Of a stretch of 23,391 bases of DNA, positions 8,554 through 18,168 are shown piece by piece; within the stretch, counting starts at the first letter, position 1, and every line of letters begins with the position of its first letter. The notes beneath the pieces were generated by a model. The model worked only from the letters and a program-made list of their open reading frames with translations. It had not been told where the DNA came from and ran no database searches. The DNA is from Seminavis robusta (Eukaryota > Bacillariophyta > Bacillariophyceae > Naviculales > Naviculaceae): contig CAICTM010001746.1 of NCBI GenBank assembly GCA_903772945.1, positions 1 to 23,391 on the forward strand, given 5' to 3'. The position numbers and the translations under genes are program-made.

Positions 8554-9738
8554 CTAATCAAACACGGCCATTTCCAACTGAGGCCACCACTCTTCGGGTC
8601 GAAAGTATCGATATCCCCGCTCCAGACCTGCAATCTGCTCCATTTCCTCGTCGGAAAGAGTCACTGCCAGTTCTTCCTCCTCTCCTTGCTGTCGGAAGAC
8701 TTTCAAGTTCTCCTCTTGGTGCGCCTTCGACGAGCTTTTGACTACCACGCTGGTGCCTCGTTGAATCGCCCAGGCTAGACAAATCTGAGCAACGCTCACG
8801 TTGTGCTTTTCGGCAATCGTTTTCAAGACAGTATCGTTCAAAATGACGGGTTCGTGGTCTTCCTTGTAATCGGCCGTACCCAGAGGCGAGTAGGCTTGAA
8901 AGTGCACTCCCCGTGCTTGACAATACTTGAGCAATTTGGTTTGTTGTAGATAGGGATGTGCTTCCACTTGATTGACCATGGGAGGTATTTTGGCCCGTGT
9001 CATTAACTCGTGCAATAGCGAGACGGGAAAATTGGAAACCCCAATTGATTTGACCATTCCCTTGTCGACCAATTCTTCCATGGCGGCCCAAGTCTCGTGA
9101 ATGGAAACCGTGGTATCAATATTCTTTCCATCTCCGGAATCGTCAATATCTTCCGTTTCCCAACCTCGCTTGTCCATGGGAATGGGCAGTACGGGTGTAA
9201 ACGCTTGTGGCCAGTGAATCAAGTATAGGTCCAAATAATCCACTCGCAGGTCCAGCAGTGTCTTTTTCAATGCCATTTCCACATGTTCCTTGCGATGAAA
9301 GCAGCTGGGGAGCTTGGACACGAGGAACAAATCTTGTCGTTTGGCACTGCCATTCTTCAGGGCTGTTTGAATGGCATCTCCCACCTTGTCTTCATTAAAG
9401 TAGACGGGAGCACAATCAATCCGTCGATAACCCGCGGCAATGGCCGATGCAATAGCATCCGGTACCACGTCCGGTTGGATCATGAGAGTACCCAGTCCAA
9501 TCCGAGGAATGACCGAACATGCGGCCTTGTTGCGGGCCAGAGTGGATCCCGCCAACGCTGCCGCCGCCGACGCCATGATCCACGGTTTGCCTTGATGGTT
9601 GCTAGGAGAGCTGCTGTTGTCCGAGGAGGATAGTGCCACCACGAGGACCCAGAAGAAGATCAAAGAAACGAGAATAGAGAACCGAATTGAATAGAACCGG
9701 GAACAATACTGATTACGACGGTTGCGACAACTTCTCAT
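8554..9738 (-). CDS. aldo/keto reductase with N-terminal membrane segment
   Basis: NAD(P)H-dependent oxidoreductase of the aldo/keto reductase family, which reduces aldehydes or ketones. It is a single exon of 394 aa from ATG 9738. All four family catalytic residues are visible: Asp108 and Tyr113 (GYRRIDCAPVYFNE), Lys142 (LFLVSKL) and His175 (LYLIHWP). The later IGVSNF and VNQVEAHPYLQQ motifs are also typical. Near the C-terminus the cofactor motif KSSSKAHQEEN has His where many members have the Arg that contacts the NADP 2'-phosphate, so cofactor preference may differ. An extension of about 75 residues precedes the barrel: a basic start, a hydrophobic stretch (about 20-37) and a Ser-rich linker. 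This suggests a signal anchor or signal peptide; most family members are cytosolic. A second start at MASAAAALAG (residue 55) would give a soluble form. The substrate cannot be told from sequence. Confidence 0.9.
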   Translation of the reverse strand: MRSCRNRRNQYCSRFYSIRFSILVSLIFFWVLVVALSSSDNSSSPSNHQGKPWIMASAAAALAGSTLARNKAACSVIPRIGLGTLMIQPDVVPDAIASAIAAGYRRIDCAPVYFNEDKVGDAIQTALKNGSAKRQDLFLVSKLPSCFHRKEHVEMALKKTLLDLRVDYLDLYLIHWPQAFTPVLPIPMDKRGWETEDIDDSGDGKNIDTTVSIHETWAAMEELVDKGMVKSIGVSNFPVSLLHELMTRAKIPPMVNQVEAHPYLQQTKLLKYCQARGVHFQAYSPLGTADYKEDHEPVILNDTVLKTIAEKHNVSVAQICLAWAIQRGTSVVVKSSSKAHQEENLKVFRQQGEEEELAVTLSDEEMEQIAGLERGYRYFRPEEWWPQLEMAVFD

Positions 9739-10156
9739 CAAGACACTATGGTTATCGTCGCTCGGGCTCTGGTCGGTGCTTGCTTGTTATCAAGATGTTT
9801 GCCTCCTCTTTTGTCTTCTGAGCATGCACGCAGCACGGGAGCCCGGAAAAGATGGATCTTTGGATCTTTCATCTTTAGCTGCCAGCAGAGCTGCCAGATT
9901 GCAGTGCTACATGTACTGGCACGGGTACCATACAGCTAGCCAGACTGGCGATACCTGTACCTACCAGTATCACAAGACTCCTCGAGCAGCTCAACATCTG
10001 CAGTAGTCTAGTCAGCAACGAGGCAAGGACGGGCTCAACTAGGATTCTCTAGCTGGCAAGATGGAGTGTATTAGTGCCTAAAGTTAGCCGACTACCAGGA
10101 TTTGGATGCTCAGAACAATACGAGGTATCATGCGACCATACCGGTAGCCAATGCTT
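9739..10156. other. intergenic region upstream of the aldo/keto reductase
   Basis: This is the spacer between two minus-strand genes. It holds one TACCGGTA palindrome near the upstream gene's stop codon and several GGTACC/TACCAG-like fragments around 9940-9970. No protein-like frame was found. It should include the reductase promoter. Confidence 0.5.
10139..10146. promoter_or_regulatory. TACCGGTA palindrome between the LRR-like gene and the reductase
   Basis: Exact copy within CATACCGGTAGCC. It lies 10 nt downstream of the LRR-like gene's stop and about 400 nt upstream of the reductase start, so it could belong to either end. Confidence 0.3.
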
Positions 10157-12532
10157 TCAGAGTTGTCCAAACTTTCGCTTGTTGCCTCCTCGAATGGGGG
10201 AGGGCTGTGTATGAACAGAAGGGGAGCACCACAGAGAGGGTTTCTCTCGCAGAAGGCCATAGAGAACCCCATTCTTGTCCTTTTCTGCTTGTTGCTCGCT
10301 TCTTGGGTATCGTGGATCGACCTGGGTAGCAAGATCCGAAAAGGAAACAGAGTTCACGTTCCAAAGAACCTCAATGAGTTCTTGGGCCTTTGTGTCATCA
10401 CTAGACATTTTCCGCCATCCAAAGCGTGCCAGCCACAGCAAGTATTGAATCTTCACTTTGTATTCTCCTCCAATGTAATCTGAATATGGAGCACCGGTAA
10501 AGAGGCTCTCAGCATCACGGTTGATGAAGTGGTATCTCTGTTCACTCTCGAGCAAGAGGAACTCCAGCACCTTGTTCACGCTTCCTTCAATCATCTCCAG
10601 GAACCATTCAACCACAGATCGCTGGTCACAGCGACGGAAATCCAGTCCAACCAGCTCAAGTCGTTTAAGGTGACGGCACATTTTGACGGCTGCGGCAAAC
10701 AAAGGAAGTTGCAGTTTGTGGCCAACGGCGGAAGAGAACTGGAGCTGCTCGAGAGTGACACAGCCCAAGGTGGAAACCAAATCTTCCGTTACATCGTATC
10801 GAAGCTCTCCTTTTCGAGGACGGATCAAAGACTTTTGTCCTTCAAGCCTGAGCTTCACCAATCTTTGCCCATGAAGAGGCTTAGTGACAAAGGTTGCCAT
10901 CTTTACGACAATGCTTTGGTTGTAGCAGCGCAGCAAAGCAAGGTCTTTCAAGCCTTGAGAGCCACAACAGGAACGTGGGTTGGGGCAGGGTTGCTTCCAA
11001 ACCTTGCAAAGCGAATGAGAATTGGCTGTCAGTGACTTCACTGTTGTAGGAGCAAGTTTCAATGACTTGGTATGAGTACCGAGTTTTGCCAGGTACTCCA
11101 AGTGCACATTGTACAAGTCATGAAGGACAATTTCTTCAACCATGGAGCGCTTGTTGGTAGTGCCCTGACCTGTTCGAAAAGAATCCAAAAGGAGTTTGAT
11201 GCACTGGTTATTCACAAACTCCATTGGATGGTCAATGGCCTTGGCTCTGAGCATGTCCCTGACCGTGTCCCTGGCTTTCCCAAAAGTGTCTCGATCGTCG
11301 CAGTATGAATCATTGTCACTGTCTTCGCCGTCAACTTCATCTTCAAACAACCACCCTGTGTCCCCAGGGCAACAATTAATCAACCGTAGATGAACATTTG
11401 TAGCTGAAAACTGAAGGTGCTGATGAAGAAGGTTTTTCACCGCGTCAATGGCATCTTGGCTATGGCACACGATTTCTGTTGGGATAGACAGGGATAGCTT
11501 CCGTAGATTCATGGCCTTGGCCAACAGCCCCACGACACGGACCCAAGATGCAACTGCATGGTCGTCATAGAAGAAGTCCAAGTCAAAGTAGAATTCGTCG
11601 TCTTCAACGCAATCGTCGTGGAAGAACTGAATTTCTGAAAGCTTGGGTAACATCAGCTCAACCAGATCGATGGTGTCGCTATTGAAATAGATGAAGCTCC
11701 GTGTGAGGTTCAATACTCTGTACTCAAATGGAAGTTTTTCAACCAGCTGAAGGACAAGTTCGCTCTCAAATCCCAGGGAAGCACACGTCAGGGAAACACA
11801 CGTGTCCACCAGTTTTTTGACTTCAGAATCCTTATTCCAGATTCGGAACCTTGGACTTTTGGAGAGCAAGATTTCAAGAATATTTTGTTCCGCATCGTGG
11901 GACATCTCCTCAAGGCGCCCGCCACTGAAAAAGGCAAGGATAGGCTTTGCAGTATCACAGTTTTGTGCAGTATTGGATGCTATCCATTTGACTGTCGGGA
12001 GGCGCATGTGCTGGGAGTCTGAGCAGGCATATTCCAGTAGACTTGACCATTTTCCGCAGGGTTGATTGATTGCTTCTGGATAGAGTTTGAAGATGCGGTC
12101 CAGTATGTTTGCCTCAAAGTTATTGAAGACAAAGAATGCAAGCGGGAAAAGCTCAGGGAGATCCGGAAGGTACCCAAAATTGTACACGGGGTGCTCGTCG
12201 TGATAACCCGAGAATGTTTTTGCGGCCAAAGATGGAAATTCTTCAAGCACTAGCAGGGCATTGACCGCATCTGATGCTGAATTAGCCACTTCCAATTGAC
12301 TGTATCGCTTGCTACGACCATGTTTCAGGATGTTGAAGCAAGGACTCACAGCGAAGTAAGTTGCCAGGGTCTCATGGCCTTTTTCTAGAGATCTCGACAA
12401 GGTGTCATTGTGATTCTGCAACTGGCTGTGACGTCCGTTCAGTGTGATGGCATCAACACCATACTCGCCGCATGTCACAGCATCCAAGTCAACATCAGTG
12501 ATGTCAGACTGCTGGTCGTTCTCCGTCTGCAT
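10157..12532 (-). CDS. ankyrin/LRR-like protein of a family shared with 22090-23391
   Basis: A 791-aa single-exon protein of unknown function, probably a protein-interaction scaffold. The N-terminal half has weak ankyrin-like helical pairs, for example LFPLAFFVFNNFEANILDRI followed by FKLYPEAINQP. The middle and C-terminal parts read as irregular leucine-rich repeats (LRKLSLSIPTE, LVKLRLEGQK, LKRLELVGLDFRRC). An acidic insertion (DEVDGEDSDNDSYCDD) lies between them. The C-terminus has a conserved block (VKIQYLLWLARFGWR, then LYGLLREKPSLWC) that also ends the partial gene at 22090-23391 (FGLLRENPSIWC). A basic tail (NKRKFGQL) follows and could be a nuclear localisation signal. No signal peptide or membrane span was seen. 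The start is the first in-frame ATG. It is divergent from the orphan gene at 13425. Confidence 0.8.
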   Translation of the reverse strand: MQTENDQQSDITDVDLDAVTCGEYGVDAITLNGRHSQLQNHNDTLSRSLEKGHETLATYFAVSPCFNILKHGRSKRYSQLEVANSASDAVNALLVLEEFPSLAAKTFSGYHDEHPVYNFGYLPDLPELFPLAFFVFNNFEANILDRIFKLYPEAINQPCGKWSSLLEYACSDSQHMRLPTVKWIASNTAQNCDTAKPILAFFSGGRLEEMSHDAEQNILEILLSKSPRFRIWNKDSEVKKLVDTCVSLTCASLGFESELVLQLVEKLPFEYRVLNLTRSFIYFNSDTIDLVELMLPKLSEIQFFHDDCVEDDEFYFDLDFFYDDHAVASWVRVVGLLAKAMNLRKLSLSIPTEIVCHSQDAIDAVKNLLHQHLQFSATNVHLRLINCCPGDTGWLFEDEVDGEDSDNDSYCDDRDTFGKARDTVRDMLRAKAIDHPMEFVNNQCIKLLLDSFRTGQGTTNKRSMVEEIVLHDLYNVHLEYLAKLGTHTKSLKLAPTTVKSLTANSHSLCKVWKQPCPNPRSCCGSQGLKDLALLRCYNQSIVVKMATFVTKPLHGQRLVKLRLEGQKSLIRPRKGELRYDVTEDLVSTLGCVTLEQLQFSSAVGHKLQLPLFAAAVKMCRHLKRLELVGLDFRRCDQRSVVEWFLEMIEGSVNKVLEFLLLESEQRYHFINRDAESLFTGAPYSDYIGGEYKVKIQYLLWLARFGWRKMSSDDTKAQELIEVLWNVNSVSFSDLATQVDPRYPRSEQQAEKDKNGVLYGLLREKPSLWCSPSVHTQPSPIRGGNKRKFGQL

Positions 12533-13424
12533 TGTTGGGTATTCAATCGGAGCAGCTATGAACTTAGAGTTGATTTGTTGAGCTATTTGTTGTCAGGAGT
12601 ACGGTAGCAGGACCATGGACGACAATTGATGTGCAGTGGTGCCGTTGCGAATTAATTGTGAGGAGTGGGAAGCATTGCCTTCAAGTGCCGTTTGGATTTA
12701 ACAGCACTCGACGCATTGGCGTCCACGTTGGAGTGGGCTGGTTCCAACCCACAGAGGGCTTGAGATGGGCGAACAATGGGATCAGGAGTGACAAACTGGG
12801 GACAGACAGAAGGGCTGATGGGCTTGGATTTGTGGGATCAATGGAGATATAAATCAGTGGCTGAATTTTAAAATAAACGAGGGCAATTGAGAGGGGGCGT
12901 AGTTCATAGTTGTTGATTCACATGCACAATAGCATTGAATATTGATGATGATGTGCTGTTCTGTGGAATAGGAGCATAGTGGATCCATCACTAAAAGTGG
13001 TGAGATTCATGGCTGCCAAATAGGCAGCAAAATCACTGGTGCAAGCCTGTGGAATGAGAGGCTATAGTTGATCCAGTAAACTATTATTCAAGCCAACTGC
13101 AAGACAATAGTTAACCTACTGTTCAACCGACTTCTGATAGTATTGGCCCAACGTTCGAGCCAACTCTGAGATGTTAAACCCGCCATGTGGTAGTTGCTTC
13201 AATTGAGAGACACTGCAGTTTTAAAGTTTGTGCACGACAAGGTCAACACTCGCCATCAGGTGCTTGACAGCTTTGCAGGTATAGAGTTACGTCAAACCGA
13301 CTGGCCTCGATCCGCCGTTGTCTCACCAGGATCTTCGCAATGAGACATCCAACGGCCAAGTGCCATCCATCATCATCATTTGGAAAAGGGAGAAAGCGGT
13401 TCCATTTTTTGTGAAGGACGGACG
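12533..13424. other. divergent intergenic region, about 890 nt
   Basis: This lies between the 5' ends of the minus-strand LRR-like gene and the plus-strand orphan gene, so it should contain both promoters. The longest open frame (12631-12852) resembles nothing known. A short CAT repeat (13368-13379) lies about 45 nt before the orphan gene's ATG. No palindrome of the TACCGGTA type and no transposon remnant was found. Confidence 0.5.
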
Positions 13425-14426
13425 ATGCGCCTTTCCCGTCGCAAAAAGGTGTTAGTGCTAGGAGCCTCCCGAGCCGCCTATGTCCGGCAATCCAACAGCA
13501 TCGAACAGACGGTGGCAGACATTGCCTCTCGCACGAGTATTGGCAAGACGTTTCAAGGAGGTTTTGAGTCTTCCTTTGGGCGGGATTTGATCCGACTCTG
13601 CTTGACCGAGATCATTTGCAATGTGGATTGTTTTGCCATGTCGCTTCAGTATGGAGTCGACTTTGATCCCTACTACCATGTACGGGGGAATTTCAACAAG
13701 ACCAAATTTCTAGACACGTTATTGGAGCAACACAAGGCGAATTGTGGGGAAACCAATGGGGAACTGGAACACATTCAACGAGCTCCATCCCTTCGATTTC
13801 AACAAGTCATTATGGATTACAATTGGCTTTTGTCAGGGTGGGATCGAAAGAGTTGGAGGCCACAGCTGTTTGACACTGTGTTGCCGGCCTTTGTGGAACG
13901 GGACTTGCTGGAATTAGAAGATACCCCCGACCTTCCGTGTGGTATTTTTCTTCCCTTTTCCCTGCATGTCTGTCAACAACTTGTGGATGCCTTTGAGAAA
14001 CTAAAAGATTTTTTTTCCATTTCTTTCATGAGAAAGAACGAGATGAAAAAACTCTCCCTGTGGAGGGGAACCAATGCCATCCCGGATAAGACTTACCAGC
14101 ATGTCTTTGAGAAAGATCCACGACAAGAGGATTCCTACTGCACCTTTGTGATGGGGGCTGTTCTTGGAAGCGAAGAAGTTGTCCCAAAGGAGCATTTATT
14201 GGAGGTTCTAGATTGCTTGGAAGACTTTGATCAGATCCGATTCGTCCGATTGAGACCATTGAAACCGGATGAGATTGGAACTGGAGGATGGACCGGCCTG
14301 AAAGAAAAGGACAAAGTCAAAAATGGCATTCGTCCTACTCGAAAGACGAAGAAACAACCAGCAACCAACAGCAATGGATCCCCTACTAGCTCGGAAAAGA
14401 CCAAGCGAAGAAAGACTCACAGGTAG
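13425..14426 (+). CDS. orphan protein with a strongly basic C-terminal tail
   Basis: Single-exon gene encoding 333 aa that I do not recognise. The start is the first ATG in the frame (MRLSRRKKVLVLGASR); the frame is open upstream but has no earlier ATG. The N-terminus is basic and then hydrophobic. The body looks globular, with aromatic-rich segments (DFDPYYHVRGNFNKTKFLD, YNWLLSGWDRKSWRPQLFD) and a late conserved-looking block (LEDFDQIRFVRLRPLKPDEI). The last 40 residues are Lys/Arg/Ser/Thr-rich (TRKTKKQP, EKTKRRKTHR) and probably form a nuclear or nucleolar localisation signal. No signal peptide, membrane span or catalytic motif was seen. It is convergent with RAD51, 616 nt away, and divergent from the LRR-like gene. 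Confidence 0.75.
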   Translation: MRLSRRKKVLVLGASRAAYVRQSNSIEQTVADIASRTSIGKTFQGGFESSFGRDLIRLCLTEIICNVDCFAMSLQYGVDFDPYYHVRGNFNKTKFLDTLLEQHKANCGETNGELEHIQRAPSLRFQQVIMDYNWLLSGWDRKSWRPQLFDTVLPAFVERDLLELEDTPDLPCGIFLPFSLHVCQQLVDAFEKLKDFFSISFMRKNEMKKLSLWRGTNAIPDKTYQHVFEKDPRQEDSYCTFVMGAVLGSEEVVPKEHLLEVLDCLEDFDQIRFVRLRPLKPDEIGTGGWTGLKEKDKVKNGIRPTRKTKKQPATNSNGSPTSSEKTKRRKTHR

Positions 14427-14780
14427 CAAGGCAAACAATATACGGGCTATCCATGGTGGCTTCCTTTGTGTCGTGCCTTTTATTTTTGTTCTGATCAAGA
14501 AGGCTCGCTATCGCTTTGTTTACATGTATTATTTGCTGGATGCAGGGCTGAGTGTTCTCTGTGTTTCTCCCGTGTGATAGATTGTGGAACTCTAAGGCTA
14601 GAGATAGACTATGAAACAACATGAATGAATTTGGCTATCAACAATCAGTCGTCTTTTGTATCTGTATGTGTGCGTCGCTACGACTTAGTCACTATACTAG
14701 CTAGTACAGGTTGAGGAGTTTTAGGTGTGACTAAAGTAGCACCATTAGGAGAAGTCCTGTTGTAGAGAATACAAACCTTT

Positions 14781-14811
14781 GTTTGTTCCAAAGGTCAGTA
14801 GTGGAACAAAC
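14781..14811. repeat. perfect 10-bp inverted repeat with 11-nt loop
   Basis: GTTTGTTCCA (14781-14790) is the exact reverse complement of TGGAACAAAC (14802-14811). It would form a stem in RNA from either strand. It lies midway between two convergent genes, where a transcription-end or RNA-processing role is conceivable but not shown. The stem is moderately A/T-rich and no U-tract follows. Confidence 0.6.
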
Positions 14812-15005
14812 CAATTGAGTTGTTTTTGAATATGAGTAGTGTAAAAGAAAGATGCTACCGACAGTACGGGCTTTCCGTTGTTGAATATTGTTGTTTTGCG
14901 TTTTCAGCCAGAGGATTGGATCCTTGAATCGAGTCAATCCAATCAAAGGATCCGCCAAACCAAAAGACTGTATACGCAGTCGTGGCCTCCGAGAGAACGC
15001 CGGTG

Positions 15006-15037
15006 CATTGCAAGTGTACCACATTGCAAGTGTCCCA
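15006..15037. repeat. two-copy 16-nt tandem repeat
   Basis: CATTGCAAGTGTACCA is followed directly by CATTGCAAGTGTCCCA, with one mismatch. It starts 5 nt beyond the RAD51 stop codon, in the presumed 3' UTR. It is most simply explained by replication slippage. Confidence 0.8.
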
Positions 15038-15042
15038 GGAAC

Positions 15043-16579
15043 CTATTCAGTAGGATCACAGACTCCCTGGGGGCCTGTTTCAAGATAGGAGCATCAAGCA
15101 AGAAACAATCAGACCCAAAAAATGCAGCATTCACAAGATCACACGTACAACGTAACAAAGTACTCACCAATCGCAAACTGCGCATCCGCTTCGGGCAGAG
15201 TGGGACTGTCGTAGACGGTACAAATACGATTCTCTCCTCGTCCCTTGCGAAGACGCAACCGCGTGGTGGATGCATGCGCAATAATATTGCCTCCAATGGG
15301 CTTGGTACTGTCCTTGGCAAAGCTCATCCCGTCTGGATTGGCAACGACCTGATTGGTGATGAATACGGCGACACCAAATTCCTCCGCCAACCGGGTGAGC
15401 TGTCGCAGGAATTGTCCCATTTGCATTTGTCGCTCGGAGAGTTCTCCACGTCCCGTGTAATCGGTTCGGAACAAGGCCGTGGCGGAATCGACCACCAAGA
15501 GAGCGTAGCGGTCCTGGGACATGATGGCGGCGGCCATTTTGAGGAGTTCCATTTGATGCTCCGAGTTTTGTGCTCTAGCGTAGGCGACATTTTCCAATGC
15601 CAAGTTGGGATCTAAACCAAAGCGCTCGGCAATGGCTTGGAGACGAGCGGGACGGAAGGATCCTTCCGTGTCTGTGGTGTCAATTTAAAAAGAGAAAGAT
15701 GGAATCAATCAATATGGGTGAGAACAACAGCCCAGAAAAAGTGAATTGTCCTCTTGTCATTTGTGTTTGTTTGTGATTGTACAGACGTACCTAGATAAAT
15801 GGCCTTTCCTTCGGCTCCACCTTCATTGACTCCCATTTGACAAGTGATACAGAGCGTGTGACAGAGCTGCGTCTTTCCGGTCCGGAATTCTCCAAAGACT
15901 TCGGTAATGGACCCCGTTTCAATGCCCCCTTCGAGGAGTTTGTCCAATTCAACCGATCCAGTGGTCAATGTGACAATGGACTTTCGATCTTCCAAGGCAT
16001 CGGCGGCCGTTTTGAAATCCATGGGGACCATGGTCTTGACGAGTTCCTTCAATTTGGCCACTTTGGCTTCGGAAATGCCCTTGACTTCGGCCAGTTTGCG
16101 AGAAGTGGCATGAGCGATCGACTCGATCGTGTTGTATCCGGCCGATGTGAGTTTCTGAATGTCATTGGCGGCGATCCCGTGTTCTTGCAAAATCTCCACG
16201 TTGGAGTAGGAGACAGCGATTTGCTGTGGTCATTGTCATTTCGTTGTTTGTGTGATTGTATTGTTCGATAGTGGAGTGGTGATTTGGCGTTGATAGACAA
16301 GCAAGCGTGCGCGTTAAGGGGGTGATTGTTTGTTGCCATTGTTGCGATCAAGAAGTTGTTGTTGTGAGCAGAAGAGAGAGAGAGAACAGAAGAAGGACAC
16401 GATGAGTCATTGACGTAGGACTTCCTACTGGATTTACCGTAGAATTCAAATCTCTCTCTTCCAGACGCAACACTCCACCCATGATGCCATGCTTCTCAAG
16501 GCTCAAACGCACTCACCTGCTGATCCTCCTCTTGCATCTGATCGTCTTGCGCCTGTTGTTGGTGCTCCGCTTCCATCAT
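15043..16579 (-). CDS. RAD51: RAD51 homologous-recombination recombinase
   Basis: ATP-dependent strand-exchange protein that coats single-stranded DNA and pairs it with the homologous duplex during double-strand-break repair in the nucleus. Four exons (16579-16517, 16223-15791, 15671-15168, 15074-15043) encode 343 aa, close to the ~340 aa usual for the family. Introns are 293, 119 and 93 nt, all GT-AG and phase-consistent. In order: a Gln/Glu/Asp-rich start, a helix-hairpin-helix (about 64-83, [16 protein letters not shown]), Walker A at 132-139 (GEFRTGKT) and Walker B (ALLVVD, Asp227). NQVVANPDG and [13 protein letters not shown] follow. [16 protein letters not shown] and [18 protein letters not shown] match RAD51 rather than DMC1. 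The short last exon encodes [10 protein letters not shown] and was placed because the preceding exon ends at ATTG|GTGAGT. Intron 1 carries a GAGAGA tract. Confidence 0.93.
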
Positions 16580-17136
16580 CTTGCCTCTGTTTGTTTGGTT
16601 GATACGAAAGAAAGTCGTCCACACGCTTTGCCTTCCAAAAAGTGAGAGAGGTTCGCGCCAAACTGAAGGGACGAATGGTTTGAATTTCCTTCCGTGATTG
16701 GTTGCCAGTGACTCAAATGTATCCAGCAAGGCTGGAATGTGCAGAAGTGAACACAAAACATGTAGATTCCACCTGACTTGGCCTGCTCCTGATGACCTGA
16801 TGAGACAAGGGTAGAACGACCATGTATGTTACTCGAGTAGCTATGCATAGAAGTCGCTAACCTTTGGAAGGAGTTCTTGCAAAAAGGACGATGAACCCAT
16901 CAGCCAAATAGTAAAGAAGAGGAAACTGTTCATTGCAAGACATTCAAGAAGCGCTAGAGTCCAATGGTTTGGTAAACCAAGATTTGGATGACTGACTCCA
17001 AAGCAGTTCAGTTGGGCAACACTACTTAGATTGTATGCTTCAAGGGAAATACTCGCCACCACAACACCCTGCATCAACGACTGTACGGTACAGACTCCAG
17101 GTCCAGCAGGCTCCCAGGTGACGTTTGAACAAAATT
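16580..17136. other. intergenic region between RAD51 and the satellite array
   Basis: This lies upstream of RAD51 and should contain its promoter. Minus-strand frames are open here but look random; none continues the sulfotransferase that lies beyond the array. No transposon ends or target-site duplications were seen at the junction with the array. Confidence 0.45.
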
Positions 17137-17919
17137 GGAATTGTGAGGAATGAGAATCAGAAATCGCAAATTTGAAATGTGAGGAATCGAAATAGTTTGA
17201 ATTGTGAGGAATCGGAAATTCAAAAATGGAATTGTGAGAAACCCTCAAAAATGGAATTGTGAGGAATCAAAACAATTTGAATTGTGAGGAATCAAAAATC
17301 AAAAACAAATTTTGAGAAATCCACAAAAATGGAATTGTGAGGAATCCGCAAAAATGGAATTGTGAGAAATCCGTAAAATGGAATTGTGAGAAATTGAAAA
17401 TCGAAAATTGAAATTGTGAGGAATCAGCAAAATTTGAATTGTGAGGAATCGGCAAAAAAGGAATTGTGAGAAATCGGGAAGAATAGAATTGTGAGAAATT
17501 GAAAGTTGAAATTGTGAGGAATCGGCAAAAACTAAAATTGTGAGGAATCGGAAACAAATGGAATTGTGAGGAATCTTAAAAAAATGGAATTGTGAGAAAT
17601 CGAAATTATAAATATGAATTGTGAGAAATCGAAGTTAAAAATTGTGATAAATAGAAATTTAAAAAATGGAATTGTGAGAAACCGAAACTGAAAAATGGTA
17701 TTGTGAGGAATCCGCAAAAATTGAAATTGTTAGGAGTCAGAAAATGAAAATTGGAATTGTGAGAAATCAAAAATGAAAATTAGAATTGGAATTGTGATGA
17801 ATCGTCAAAAATTGAAATTATAAGTAATTGGAAATTGATTTTTTTCTTTTGAGGAATCGGCAAAATGCGAAATTGTGAGGAATCGAATCGGAAATTTGAT
17901 AATTGGAATTGTGAGGAAG
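17137..17919. repeat. degenerate tandem array with GGAATTGTGAGRAATC core, about 29 units
   Basis: About 29 copies of a core close to GGAATTGTGAGRAATC, separated by variable A/T-rich spacers. Unit spacing is about 22-30 nt, averaging about 27. The core is better kept than the spacers. Typical variants have GAGAAATC for GAGGAATC. The most decayed units are around 17640, 17723, 17813 and 17845. All units have the same orientation. The minus strand stays open over long stretches (IPHNS and SSQF-type peptides), but this follows from the repeat. The array looks like a minisatellite or satellite block. It lies on the downstream side of a truncated sulfotransferase gene. Confidence 0.9.
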
Positions 17920-18168
17920 CTAGATGGGGTGATCCAATGTGTCTTGAGGTTATTCATTTGTCAGCATGGGTATGATGCATGGGTAATATGTTTGTGTTGG
18001 GGAAAGAGTCCGATGGGCTTCATGGGTGCTTTACAAACATTGGCTACAGTGCTTGCCCAAATGTCGGACTGGATCATTAGCACCGAAGTCGCTCCTTCAA
18101 ACTTAATTAATTGAACGAACATCAACCACTCAACAGCCTAAGACATTCTAGCTTGTTATGATCCCTAC

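Larger units (their letters stand above)
14427..15042. other. convergent intergenic region between the orphan gene and RAD51
   Basis: This holds the 3' ends of two convergent genes and no protein-like frame. It contains a perfect inverted repeat (14781-14811) and a two-copy 16-nt tandem repeat next to the RAD51 stop (15006-15037). Both 3' UTRs and their polyadenylation sites should lie here. Confidence 0.5.

Noticed and set aside
10529..11035. 168-aa plus-strand frame opposite the LRR-like gene.
   Set aside because: Antisense shadow. The minus-strand frame is 791 codons and shows leucine-rich repeats.
16841..17717. Three long minus-strand frames with repeated IPHNS/SSQF-like peptides.
   Set aside because: They follow from the tandem array lacking stops in that frame. 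There is no start context, and frame changes occur between units.
17137..17919. The core GGAATTGTGAG matches half of the bacterial lac operator.
   Set aside because: The match covers only about 11 nt of a very A/T-rich repeat in a eukaryotic context, with no lac genes. Chance similarity is the simplest reading.
17921..18095. Possible continuation exon of the sulfotransferase after a 78-nt intron (acceptor TTTGAAG|GAGCG).
   Set aside because: It gives only about 20 codons before a stop, with no similarity to a sulfotransferase C-terminus.
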